From Chloroflexota bacterium (GTDB taxonomy: Bacteria; Chloroflexota; Dehalococcoidia; UBA2979), in NCBI GenBank assembly GCA_003670735.1, contig QWQU01000004.1:1-49722 (forward strand): a DNA stretch of 49,722 nucleotides. Reading direction: 5' to 3'. This document shows, in pieces, positions 34,272 through 42,416 of the stretch (position 1 is the stretch's first letter; each line of letters starts with the position of its first letter). Below the pieces are notes generated by a model. That model was not told the DNA's origin. It was given only the letters and a program-made list of their open reading frames with translations, and searched no databases. The position numbers were made by a program, and so were the translations under genes.

Positions 34272-34300
34272 TCACAATCAAGATGACTTCGTGATTGTGA
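34272..34300. promoter_or_regulatory. 9+9 bp inverted repeat at the predicted start of the riboswitch transcript
   Basis: TCACAATCA, 11-nt spacer, TGATTGTGA. It begins at the predicted +1 of the minus-strand promoter, the usual place of a repressor operator. Alternatively it forms a hairpin at the mRNA 5' end, before the riboswitch. Confidence 0.6.
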
Positions 34301-34307
34301 CGACAAG

Positions 34308-34335
34308 AGCATACTCAGGCGGTTTAGCCTGTCAA
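34308..34335 (-). promoter_or_regulatory. Promoter of the c-di-AMP riboswitch transcript
   Basis: On the minus strand a perfect TTGACA (34335-34330) and TATGCT (34313-34308) are separated by 16 nt. The start is predicted near 34301. The surrounding sequence has clearly lower GC than the genes. Confidence 0.65.
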
Positions 34336-34414
34336 TAGTATGGTTCACCTCCTTTCAACATTTGGACGCCTGCCGTTAACACGGGCCTTCGAGGCAGCCC
34401 GCAGGTCGGGCCGC

Positions 34415-34423
34415 TGCTATGCT
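34415..34423 (+). promoter_or_regulatory. Candidate extended -10 promoter of the cobalamin operon
   Basis: TGCTATGCT (TGn plus TATGCT, the same -10 as the divergent promoter), just upstream of the cobalamin riboswitch. No good -35 is visible at 16-18 nt. Confidence 0.4.
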
Positions 34424-34429
34424 GACGCC

Positions 34430-34535
34430 GTCTCGTGCGAGGCCCGGGGAAGTCGGTGCGATCCCGACGCTGTCCCGCAACTGTGACCGGCGTTTGAGTC
34501 TGACTCGACGGCGGAAGCCAGAGCACCGGCCCGCA
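34430..34535 (+). promoter_or_regulatory. Cobalamin riboswitch
   Basis: The B12-box core reads GGGGAAGTCGGTGCGATCCC, then GCTGTCCCGCAACTGTGA, then GCGGAAGCCAGAGCACCGG, all highly conserved in adenosylcobalamin riboswitches. It lies ~110 nt before the first gene of the B12 transport and synthesis operon. A later hairpin covers the btuF ribosome-binding site, so control is probably translational. High cobalamin should reduce expression. Confidence 0.95.
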
Positions 34536-34627
34536 CCCACATTGGTGACCGAACCCGCGAGGACGGGGCATCGGCTCGCGACGACCGTGTCGCGCGCTGC
34601 CTTGAGGCGCTGACGAAGCGTCTTCCC

Positions 34628-34642
34628 TCGCCTTGGAGGCGA
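34628..34642 (+). promoter_or_regulatory. Hairpin masking the btuF Shine-Dalgarno
   Basis: TCGCC (34628-34632) and GGCGA (34638-34642) pair around TTGGA, so the GGAGG that serves the GTG at 34647 is partly in the loop and partly in the stem. It is a good candidate for the sequestering helix of the riboswitch. Confidence 0.5.
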
Positions 34643-34646
34643 CGGC

Positions 34647-35633
34647 GTGCGAGCCCTCTCGACCCGACTCGCTATGGTTGCCGCGCTGCTCTGGCTCGCC
34701 GCCTGCGGCGCCAACACGCCCGCGCCGAGCGCCGCAACCTCTACGGCGGCGCCGAGTGCGACCGCTGCCGCATTCCCACGCACCGTCACCGACTCGAAGG
34801 GCACGAGTCTCACTCTGGACGCCGCGCCGAAACGCATCGTCTCGCTCTCGCCCGCCGTCACTGAGGTGCTCTTCGCGATCGGCGCCGGCTCGCAGGTCGT
34901 CGCCAGCGACCGCTTCTCCGACTTCCCGGTGGAGGCGGCCAAGACCGCGAAGCTCGACTACTCCCAGCCCAGCGCCGAGTCCGCTCTCGCGCTCTCGCCT
35001 GACCTCGTCGTCATGACCAGCCGCCAGCAGCAGCAGGTCCCGCAGTTCCGGGCACTGCGTCTCCCTGTCCTCTATATGGAGGAACCCACGAGCATCGACG
35101 CGGCAATCGAGAACGTCCGCCTCTACGGCGGCATCACCGGCCACCCCGCCGAGGCGAACGCCCTCGCCGACTCGATGCGAGCGCGCGTCGCTCGCGTCGT
35201 CGCGCAGGTCCCGAGTGGCGCCGATGGTCCCCGCGTCTTCTATGAGCTGAGCCCCGAGCTGTACTCGGCCGCCCCGAACTCATTCATCGGCTCGATGCTG
35301 ACCATGCTCCGCGCGCGCAACGTCGCCGAGGGTGCCAAGACCGCGTTCCCCCAGCTCTCCTCCGAGGCAGTGATCGCCGCGAACCCGCAGGTCGTGCTGC
35401 TCGCGGACTCTGGCTCGACCTCGGGCAGTCAGAGCCTCGCGACCGTCTCCGCGCGCGCTGGCTGGAGCGTGATCGACGCCGTGAAGAACGGCCGCGTCAT
35501 CGGCATCGACCCCAACCTCGGCAACCGCCCCGGCCCGCGTGTCGTCGATGGCCTCGAGCAGATGGCGCGCGCGCTCTACCCCGAGCGCTTTGGAACGCCG
35601 ACGCCCACAGCAACGGCAGGTACGGGCCGATGA
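34647..35633 (+). CDS. btuF: Cobalamin ABC transporter substrate-binding lipoprotein
   Basis: 328 aa from a GTG with GGAGG eight nt upstream. Lipoprotein signal with lipobox LWLAAC, then a Ala/Ser/Thr/Pro linker to residue ~45. The domain is of the BtuF/FhuD class: KRIVSLSPAVTEVLFAIGAGSQVVA, SPDLVVM, a long central helix, then a second lobe with YELSPELYSAAPNSFIGSMLTML and NPQVVLLADS. The cobalamin riboswitch upstream and cob genes downstream identify the substrate as cobalamin or a precursor. It overlaps the CbiA gene by 4 nt, an unusual insertion between btuF and btuC. Confidence 0.92.
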   Translation: MRALSTRLAMVAALLWLAACGANTPAPSAATSTAAPSATAAAFPRTVTDSKGTSLTLDAAPKRIVSLSPAVTEVLFAIGAGSQVVASDRFSDFPVEAAKTAKLDYSQPSAESALALSPDLVVMTSRQQQQVPQFRALRLPVLYMEEPTSIDAAIENVRLYGGITGHPAEANALADSMRARVARVVAQVPSGADGPRVFYELSPELYSAAPNSFIGSMLTMLRARNVAEGAKTAFPQLSSEAVIAANPQVVLLADSGSTSGSQSLATVSARAGWSVIDAVKNGRVIGIDPNLGNRPGPRVVDGLEQMARALYPERFGTPTPTATAGTGR

Positions 35634-36991
35634 CGCGCGGCCTGATCGTCGCGGGCACCTCCTCCGGCGTCGGCAAGACGACGATCACCACCGGCATCGT
35701 CGGCGCGCTCCGCGCTCGCAGCCTTCGAGTCCAGCCGTTCAAGACCGGCCCCGACTACATCGATCCGACCTACCTCGCCCGCGCCGCCGGCATGCCGTGC
35801 CGCAACCTCGACTCGTGGATGCTGCCGGACGACACGGTGCGCGAACTGTTCACGCGCGCCGCGCTGCCCGCTGATGTCGCTGTCGTCGAGGGCGTGATGG
35901 GCCTGTTCGATGGCCACGCGGATGGGACTGGCTCAGCGGCGCACCTCGCGCGCTTGCTGCGCCTGCCAGTCGTGCTCGTCGTCGATGCGCGCTCGATGGC
36001 GCAGTCGGCGGCCGCGCTCGTGCTCGGCTTCCAGCAGTTCGATCCCACAGTGCGCATCGTTGGAGTGATCCTGAACCGCATCGCGAGCGAGCGGCATGCG
36101 CGCGTCTGCGGCGAGGCGATCACCGCGCGTACTGGCCTGCCGATCCTCGGCGCCATCCCGCGCACCGAGGACGCCACGATCCCGGAACGTCACCTCGGCC
36201 TCGTCCCCGACGTTGAGTCGCCCGCCGCCGACCGCTGGTTCGAGGGCCTCGCGCAACTGGCGGCGACACACATCGACCTCGATGCATTGCTCGCGCTCAG
36301 CAGCGAAGTCGAGTCCGAGCTTGTGGCAGAGCCGGTGTTTCCGAGTACGCCCGTCGCCACACGCGCCCGCATCGCGATCGCACGCGACGAAGCGTTCCAC
36401 TTCTACTATCGGGACTCGCTCGATCTGCTCGCGGCCCAGGGTGCCGAGCTGCGCCCGTTCAGCCTGCTCGCTGACGGCGATGTCCCCGAGTGCGACGCGA
36501 TCTACATCGGTGGCGGCTTCCCGGAGCTGTTCGCTGCCGACCTCGCAGCCAACGAGGCGATGCGGGGCGCTGTGCGCGCCGCCGCCGCGCGTGGCCTGCC
36601 GATCTACGGCGAGTGTGGTGGCCTCATGTATCTCGGTGGTGGCATCACTGACTTCGACGGCCGCCGCCACGCGATGGCTGACCTCGTTCCCGCCGAGTCG
36701 GTGATGGCCGGCTCGCGCCTCACGCTCGGCTACCGCGAGGTCGAGTCGCGCGGCACACCGCTGCTCGCGGCGGGCGAGCGCATGCGTGGCCACGAGTTCC
36801 ACTGGTCCGGCCTCGCCGCACCGGCGACTGACGACGGTGCGGCGTATCGCGTGCTCGACCAGGACGGCCGCGCCGACGGCTACCGCGTCGGCTCGGTGAC
36901 TGCGACCTACGTGCACGCGCACCTCGCTTCACGCGCGGACCTCGCCCCGAACTTCGTCGCCACCGCCGCCGCATTCCGAGACATGCAATGA
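35630..36991 (+). CDS. cbiA: Cobyrinic acid a,c-diamide synthase
   Basis: 453 aa. An ATP-dependent amidase converting the a and c carboxylates of cobyrinic acid to amides with glutamine nitrogen. The N-terminal P-loop-like domain has AGTSSGVGKTTITTG, PFKTGPDYIDPTY and EGVMGLFDG; the C-terminal class I glutamine amidotransferase domain has YGECGGLMYLG with the nucleophile Cys and RGHEFHWS with the His. Length is normal. ATGA overlap with btuF and 4-nt overlap with btuC. In aerobic nomenclature it is CobB. Confidence 0.95.
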   Translation: MTRGLIVAGTSSGVGKTTITTGIVGALRARSLRVQPFKTGPDYIDPTYLARAAGMPCRNLDSWMLPDDTVRELFTRAALPADVAVVEGVMGLFDGHADGTGSAAHLARLLRLPVVLVVDARSMAQSAAALVLGFQQFDPTVRIVGVILNRIASERHARVCGEAITARTGLPILGAIPRTEDATIPERHLGLVPDVESPAADRWFEGLAQLAATHIDLDALLALSSEVESELVAEPVFPSTPVATRARIAIARDEAFHFYYRDSLDLLAAQGAELRPFSLLADGDVPECDAIYIGGGFPELFAADLAANEAMRGAVRAAAARGLPIYGECGGLMYLGGGITDFDGRRHAMADLVPAESVMAGSRLTLGYREVESRGTPLLAAGERMRGHEFHWSGLAAPATDDGAAYRVLDQDGRADGYRVGSVTATYVHAHLASRADLAPNFVATAAAFRDMQ

Positions 36992-38052
36992 CCGCCCCCG
37001 AGGCAATCGCATTGCCTCGATCGAGCGCGCGCCGTCGCGGCAGCCTTGGCCCGTTCGCAATCGCCTGGTTGCTGCTCGCGGTCGTCGTCGTGCTGGCGAC
37101 GATGCTCGGTACCACCTCGATCCCCGCGAGCGCCGTGCTTGGCGCGATCTGGAACCACCTGCCGCTGATCGGCGGCGGCGTATCCGTGGAGCAGGGCTGG
37201 GAGCGCATCGTGATCGATGTGCGTCTCCCTCGCGTGGTTACGGCAGGCCTGGCCGGCGCGGCCCTGGCGAGCTCAGGCGCCGCGTATCAGGGCGTCTTCC
37301 GCAACCCGCTCGCGGACCCGTTCTTGCTTGGCGTGGCCTCCGGTGCGGCGCTCGGCGCAGCGCTCGGTGTCGTGCTCCCGATCCCCGCGCTCGGTTACTC
37401 GGCTGTTCCGGTACTCGCCTTTGTCGGTGCCGTGATCGCCGTCGTGCTGGCGTACACCGCGTCGAGGACGGGCGCGACGGTCTCGAACACGTCGCTAATC
37501 CTCGCCGGGGTCGCAATCGCCGCGATGGCTGGTGCGGCGACGTCGTTCATCCTGCTCACCTCGAACGAGCGCGCACTCACGATCTTTGGCTTCCTGTTTG
37601 GCTCGTTCAACGCTGCGAGCTGGCCGCGTGCACTGACCGCGCTCCCGTACCTCGTCGTTGGCATCACTGTGCTGCTTGTCTATGCGCGCGTACTGAATGT
37701 GCTGCAGCTCGACGAGGAGCAGGCTGATCAGCTGGGCGTCGATGTATCGAGGACGCGCATGGCGGTGCTGACCGCAGCGTCGCTCACCGCCGCGACCGCT
37801 GTCGCGATGGCCGGTGTGATCGGTTTTGTTGGTCTGATCGTGCCGCATGTCGTGCGCATCGTCTTTGGCGTTGACTATCGCCGCGTGCTGCCGCTTTCAG
37901 CGCTGCTTGGTGCGGTGTTCCTGATCGCAGCCGACATGCTCGCGAGGACGGTGCTACGCCCGCAGGAGGTGCCGGTCGGCATCGTCACTGCGATGGTCGG
38001 TGGCCCGTTCTTCCTCGCACTGATGCGCTCGCGCCTCGGAGCGCTGCGATGA
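36988..38052 (+). CDS. btuC: Cobalamin ABC transporter permease
   Basis: 354 aa of the FecCD/BtuC permease family with about ten membrane helices (e.g. FAIAWLLLAVVVVLATML, GAALASSGAAYQGVFRNPLADPFLLG, AGVIGFVGLIVPHVVRI). The FRNPLADP loop and the GFVGLIVPH coupling-helix region are family hallmarks. It forms a homodimer with the BtuD ATPase and accepts cobalamin from BtuF. Both ends overlap neighbours by 4 nt. Confidence 0.94.
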   Translation: MTAPEAIALPRSSARRRGSLGPFAIAWLLLAVVVVLATMLGTTSIPASAVLGAIWNHLPLIGGGVSVEQGWERIVIDVRLPRVVTAGLAGAALASSGAAYQGVFRNPLADPFLLGVASGAALGAALGVVLPIPALGYSAVPVLAFVGAVIAVVLAYTASRTGATVSNTSLILAGVAIAAMAGAATSFILLTSNERALTIFGFLFGSFNAASWPRALTALPYLVVGITVLLVYARVLNVLQLDEEQADQLGVDVSRTRMAVLTAASLTAATAVAMAGVIGFVGLIVPHVVRIVFGVDYRRVLPLSALLGAVFLIAADMLARTVLRPQEVPVGIVTAMVGGPFFLALMRSRLGALR

Positions 38053-38864
38053 CGACGACGACCAGTACCGACACGCTGCTGCGCCTCCGCGATCTCGAGG
38101 TACGGATCGGCGACGCCTCGATCGTCCGAGGCGTGAGCCTCGACGTCCGGCGTGGTGAGGTGCTGGGCCTGATCGGCCCCAACGGTGCAGGCAAGAGCAC
38201 GCTGCTCCGCGCCGCGACCGGCCTCCTTCCGCTCACCCACGGCACAGTCGAGGTGGCTGGTGCGCCGCTGACGCAGCTCGATCGCCGCGCGCGTGCGCAG
38301 GCGATCGCTGTCGTGCAGCAGCTCCCAGAAGCGCCACCCACGATGCGCCTCGCCGAGCTCGTACTGCTCGGTCGCAATCCGCACCTTGGCCTGCTCGCGC
38401 GCGAGTCCGCGCACGACTACGCCGTAGCGCAGGACTCGATGGAACGAGCTGGATGTGCCGATCTCGCGGATCGCATGCTCGGCACGCTGTCTGGTGGCCA
38501 GCGCCGCCGTGCCTTCATCGCGCGTGCGCTCGCGCAGGAAGCGCCGCTGCTCCTGCTCGATGAGCCCACTGCGAACCTCGACGTGCAGGCCCAGTGCGAG
38601 ATCTTCGAGCTCATACGTGCCCTAGCCGCTAACGGCGCGGGCGTGCTCGTCGTCGTGCATGACCTCACGCTTGCCGCGACGTACTGCGATCGCCTCGTAC
38701 TACTCGCGGCCGGCAGCGTCGTTGCCCAGGGTGCGCCACATGAGGTGGTGACGAGCGCTAATGTGGCGCGCGTCTATGGCGACCGCGTGACTGTGATCAA
38801 CGACCCATCGCATGCCGCGCCAATCGTGGTGCCGGCGCGTGCGGGAGATGGAGGCAACCCATGA
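38049..38864 (+). CDS. btuD: Cobalamin ABC transporter ATPase
   Basis: 271 aa. Walker A GPNGAGKST near residue 43, Q loop in VVQQLPEAP, ABC signature LSGGQRRR, Walker B LLLLDEPTANLD, and the switch His in VVVHDLTLA. It belongs to the FecE/BtuD subfamily. It powers import through BtuC. Translationally coupled on both sides. Confidence 0.95.
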   Translation: MTTTTSTDTLLRLRDLEVRIGDASIVRGVSLDVRRGEVLGLIGPNGAGKSTLLRAATGLLPLTHGTVEVAGAPLTQLDRRARAQAIAVVQQLPEAPPTMRLAELVLLGRNPHLGLLARESAHDYAVAQDSMERAGCADLADRMLGTLSGGQRRRAFIARALAQEAPLLLLDEPTANLDVQAQCEIFELIRALAANGAGVLVVVHDLTLAATYCDRLVLLAAGSVVAQGAPHEVVTSANVARVYGDRVTVINDPSHAAPIVVPARAGDGGNP

Positions 38865-39505
38865 CGATCGAGCAGGCCGGCACCGGACACACCTCGGGCG
38901 ATCCGATGCGTGAGCGCGCCGATGCGCGACACGAGGAAGAAGACGAGGTCGAGCAACCGCAGGCGCGCTGGGAAGGCCTCTTCAAGAAGCGTGACCCGCT
39001 CGTGCTGCTCTACACGGGCAACGGCAAGGGCAAGACGTCGTCCGCCCTCGGCGTGACGATGCGCGCGTGGGGCCGCGGCTGGAAGATCTGCTGGCTGCAG
39101 TTCATCAAGTCGAAGAAGGCCAACTACGGCGAGACCCGCGCCGCAAAGGCGATGGGCATCGAGATGATTCCGCTGGGTGATGGCTTCACCTGGCTCTCGA
39201 AGGACATCGAGCAGGACAAGGCGCTCGCTCGTGAGTGCTGGGCGCTCGCACGCGAAAAGATCTACTCGGGTAACTACGACCTCGTCGTGCTTGATGAGAT
39301 CACGTACCCCGTCGCCTACGGCTGGCTGCCGGTCGATGAGGTGATTGAGACGCTGCGCGACCGCCCGGCGAACGTGCATCTCATCCTGACCGGCCGCAAG
39401 GCCGATCCCGCGCTGATCGAGTTCGCTGGCCTCGTGACCGAGATGACCGAGATCAAGCACCCCTACAAGAGTGGCATCAAGGCACAACCAGGAATCGACT
39501 TCTAA
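38861..39505 (+). CDS. cobO: Cob(I)yrinic acid a,c-diamide adenosyltransferase
   Basis: 214 aa. The BtuR/CobA/CobO family transfers the adenosyl group of ATP to the cobalt of corrinoids. The P-loop-like GNGKGKTSSALG is near residue 52, followed by WLQFIKSKK, YDLVVLDEITYP (acidic metal site) and LTGRKADPALIE. An acidic, hydrophilic 40-residue N-terminal extension precedes the core, longer than in E. coli. The stop TAA overlaps the next ATG by 1 nt. Confidence 0.95.
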   Translation: MTIEQAGTGHTSGDPMRERADARHEEEDEVEQPQARWEGLFKKRDPLVLLYTGNGKGKTSSALGVTMRAWGRGWKICWLQFIKSKKANYGETRAAKAMGIEMIPLGDGFTWLSKDIEQDKALARECWALAREKIYSGNYDLVVLDEITYPVAYGWLPVDEVIETLRDRPANVHLILTGRKADPALIEFAGLVTEMTEIKHPYKSGIKAQPGIDF

Positions 39506-40602
39506 TGACCTACGACGACGACCGCTCACTCCTCAACGCGACGATCGAGGCGATCCGTCCGCCCAACGACACTGCGATCGCCGCTTCGCGCGAGCGCCAG
39601 GGCCAGCTCACCAAGCCCCCCGGCTCACTTGGTCGTCTCGAGGCGCTCGCCGAGCGCATCGCTGGCATCACCGGCCAGCCTCGACCGCACCTCGACCAGC
39701 GTCTCGTCATCGTCGCTGCCGGTGATCACGGCGTGACCGCGCAGGGCGTATCGGCGTTCCCGGCCGAGGTCACCGCGCAAATGGTCGGCAACTTCCTCCA
39801 CGGCGGGGCCGCCATCAATGTGCTCGCCGCCCACGCCGGCGCTCGAGTGCGTGTCGTGGACGCCGGCGTTGCCGCCGAGACGCCACTCGACCCGCGCCTC
39901 GTGCGCCTGCGCCTCGCACCGGGCACCGAGGACTTCACGCAAACCCGAGCGATGACACAGGAGCTCGCCACCACGGCCATCGCCGAGGGCATCCGCCTCT
40001 TCAACTCTGAGCGCGCCACCGATGGCGTCGACATCGTCGCGTGTGGCGAGATGGGCATCGGCAACACGACGTCTGCTGCCGCGATTATCGCGACCGTCAC
40101 TGGCCACCCCGTGCGCACCGTCACGGGCCGTGGCACCGGCATCGATGACGAGCACTTCGAGGCGAAGGTCGACGTGATTGAGCGCGCGCTCGCACTGCAC
40201 CGTCCCGACCGCACCGATGGCCTCGAGCTTCTCTCGTGCATCGGCGGCCTTGAGATCGGCGTGCTTGCCGGTGTGTACCTCGCCGCCGCCGCAGCAGGTG
40301 TGCCGGTCGTGATCGATGGCGTCATCTCTAGCGCGGCTGCGCTCATCGCTGAGGCCACCGCGCCCGCCTCGACCGCGGCGATGCTGGCGAGCCACCTGTC
40401 CGTCGAGCCGGGTCACATCGCAGCGCTCCAGCACCTGCACCTGGAGCCGCTGCTCGACCTCGGACTGCGCCTCGGCGAGGGCACTGGCGCGGCGCTGGGC
40501 ATCACGCTCTGCGTCGCCGCCTGCCGCCTGCTCGACGAGATGGCTACCTTCGCCGAGGCGGGTGTGAGCGAGTCCGACGAGGTCGTCCCGCCGGAGTCCT
40601 AG
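39505..40602 (+). CDS. cobT: Nicotinate-nucleotide-dimethylbenzimidazole phosphoribosyltransferase
   Basis: 365 aa. It makes alpha-ribazole phosphate, activating the lower ligand for the nucleotide loop. Motifs: LTKPPGSLGRLE at the N-terminus, AAGDHGVTAQGVSAFP, CGEMGIGNTTSAAAI, VIDGVISSAAAL, and the catalytic Glu in LRLGEGTGAAL. Length and order are typical. A 91-nt gap follows before cobS; it holds only a short TCGCC/GGCGA hairpin and no clear terminator. Confidence 0.95.
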   Translation: MTYDDDRSLLNATIEAIRPPNDTAIAASRERQGQLTKPPGSLGRLEALAERIAGITGQPRPHLDQRLVIVAAGDHGVTAQGVSAFPAEVTAQMVGNFLHGGAAINVLAAHAGARVRVVDAGVAAETPLDPRLVRLRLAPGTEDFTQTRAMTQELATTAIAEGIRLFNSERATDGVDIVACGEMGIGNTTSAAAIIATVTGHPVRTVTGRGTGIDDEHFEAKVDVIERALALHRPDRTDGLELLSCIGGLEIGVLAGVYLAAAAAGVPVVIDGVISSAAALIAEATAPASTAAMLASHLSVEPGHIAALQHLHLEPLLDLGLRLGEGTGAALGITLCVAACRLLDEMATFAEAGVSESDEVVPPES

Positions 40603-40693
40603 TTGTCGTAATCGTCGCGTCGCGTGCGGTCGTGGTCGCCTCGCGGCGAGCGCCCCATACTGCGAACGCGACTGCACGCAGCACGGAGCCGTC

Positions 40694-41467
40694 ATGTCCC
40701 TGTCCGCCGCCCTCATCGCGCTCGAGTTCCTCACGCCGCTCCGGCTGCGCGCGGTAGAGCGCTGGAGTGACCGCGGCTTTGGCGAGGCGCTCGGCTGGTT
40801 CCCGCTCGTCGGCGTCTTCCTCGGCTTCGTCCTGCTCGGCATCGATCGCACCCTCGCGCACCTACTCCCGAGTGCGCCCGCATCGGCGCTCGTCGTCGCG
40901 GCGCTCGCGCTGCTCTCCGGTGGGCTGCATCTCGATGGGGTTGCTGACACCGCCGACGGCATGGCCGTGCAGGGCGATCGAGCGACGCGCCTTGGTGTGA
41001 TGAGCGCCGGCAACATCGGCCCGGCTGGTGTGATGGCGCTCGCGCTCGTGCTGCTCGTGCAGTGGTCCGCGATCGCGACCCTCGACACACCGATGCGAGG
41101 GGCTGCGCTCGTGATCGCGCCTGCCCTCGGACGCTGGGCTGCGACGCCGGTCGCAGTGCTGTTCCGTCCCGCGCGTCCGCGAGGCATCGGTCACGCGCTG
41201 CAACAGGGCGTCTGGCCGATCGCCGCGCCGCTGGGCAGCGTGCTCATGCTCATCGCATGCCTCGTGCTCTTCGGCCCCGCCGGCGTCGCGCTGCTGGTGG
41301 TCGCTGCTGGCGCGTCGGTGCTCGTCGCAGCTGCCGCGGCGCGTCTGCTCGACGGTGTGACCGGCGACACCTTCGGCGCATCGATCGAGGTGTCACAGGC
41401 CGTTGTCCTGCTCTTCCTCGTCGCCTGCGCGCAACGCGGGTGGCTCACGCCTAACTTCCTCGGATGA
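40694..41467 (+). CDS. cobS: Adenosylcobinamide-GDP ribazoletransferase (cobalamin synthase)
   Basis: 257 aa, an integral membrane enzyme with about six hydrophobic helices. It joins adenosylcobinamide-GDP with alpha-ribazole to complete cobalamin. The family core is GGLHLDGVADTADGMAVQGDR (trimmed: HLDGVADTADG) with MSAGNIGPAGVMAL, the acidic residues binding Mg and GDP. An N-terminal FLTPLRLR and a GWFPLVGVFLG helix match CobS. Start ATG with GGAG upstream. Confidence 0.92.
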   Translation: MSLSAALIALEFLTPLRLRAVERWSDRGFGEALGWFPLVGVFLGFVLLGIDRTLAHLLPSAPASALVVAALALLSGGLHLDGVADTADGMAVQGDRATRLGVMSAGNIGPAGVMALALVLLVQWSAIATLDTPMRGAALVIAPALGRWAATPVAVLFRPARPRGIGHALQQGVWPIAAPLGSVLMLIACLVLFGPAGVALLVVAAGASVLVAAAAARLLDGVTGDTFGASIEVSQAVVLLFLVACAQRGWLTPNFLG

Positions 41468-41474
41468 ACGCCGC

Positions 41475-42416
41475 ATGATGCGCGCCATCTCCTTCGCCGC
41501 TGGCGTCGCCCTCGACGATCGCTGGGGCGACCCACCGACGCATTTGCACCCCGTCGCCTTGCTCGGCAATGCCATCAACGCACTCCACGCACGCGCACCT
41601 CGAGGTGATGGCGATCGCCTGCGCTATGGCGCGTTCACCGCGTTTGGCCTGCCGCTGGCCGCCGCCGCCGTCACGCTGCTCGCAAGGCGTATCGTGGCGC
41701 CGCTGCCGCTCGGTGGCGCGCTCTTCGATACGCTGCTCCTCGATGCGACGAGCGCGCTACACACGCTGCTCGCGCGTGCACTCGAGATCGAGGCCGCACT
41801 CCAGGCCGATGACCTCGAGGCTGCTCGCAGCCTCTGCGCCATGCATCTGGTCAGCCGCGACACCTCGACACTCACGCCCTCGGAGATCGCCGGCGCCACC
41901 ATCGAATCTGTCGCTGAGAATCTCTCCGATGGCGTCGTCGCCCCGTGGCTCGCCTTTGCACTCGGCGGCGCACCTGCCGCAGTCGCCTACCGCGCTGCGA
42001 ACACGCTCGACTCGTTGTGGGGCTACCACAACACGGAGTTCGAGTTGCTCGGTAAAGCCGGTGCGCGCCTCGATGATGCCTTGAACATCGTTCCGAGCCG
42101 GCTCACCGCACTGGCGATCATCGCGGCGTCCGCCGTGCCGCGCTTCGGTGCGCAGGCTGACGTGCTCGAAGCACTGGCGTGCTGGCGCACCGATGCACAG
42201 CGCACCGCGAGCCCCAACGCGGGACACCCGATGTCGGCAATGGCCGGCGCACTGCACGTCCGCTTGGTGAAGCATGGCGCATACACGCTGGGCGACCATC
42301 TCCGCGATCCCGAGGCCGCTGACATTGGTCGCGCCGTTCGACTCGCGCGAGGTGCTGCGTCGCTCGTCGGCGCAGGCCTACTCGGTGCACTTGTTCTGAC
42401 AGGAGCTCGCCCGTGA
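41475..42416 (+). CDS. cbiB: Adenosylcobinamide-phosphate synthase
   Basis: The track ORF begins at 41403 inside cobS. The double ATG at 41475 gives 313 aa and leaves a 7-nt gap. It attaches aminopropanol phosphate to adenosylcobyric acid. CbiB/CobD features: DDRWGDPPTHLHPVALLGNAI, ATIESVAENLSDGVVAPWLAFAL, RAANTLDSLWGYHNTEFELLGKAGARLDD (each seen as a conserved block), and NAGHPMSAMAGAL. Several hydrophobic helices make it a membrane protein. The stop overlaps the next gene's GTG (GTGA). Confidence 0.93.
   Translation: MMRAISFAAGVALDDRWGDPPTHLHPVALLGNAINALHARAPRGDGDRLRYGAFTAFGLPLAAAAVTLLARRIVAPLPLGGALFDTLLLDATSALHTLLARALEIEAALQADDLEAARSLCAMHLVSRDTSTLTPSEIAGATIESVAENLSDGVVAPWLAFALGGAPAAVAYRAANTLDSLWGYHNTEFELLGKAGARLDDALNIVPSRLTALAIIAASAVPRFGAQADVLEALACWRTDAQRTASPNAGHPMSAMAGALHVRLVKHGAYTLGDHLRDPEAADIGRAVRLARGAASLVGAGLLGALVLTGARP

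Noticed and set aside
34250-34360. 27-codon minus ORF (GTG AAC CAT ACT...) downstream of the perfect Shine-Dalgarno
   Set aside because: The GTG is part of the Shine-Dalgarno itself, and the frame crosses the promoter and operator.
39625-41187. 520-aa minus-strand ORF
   Set aside because: Antisense of cobT and cobS without recognisable domains.
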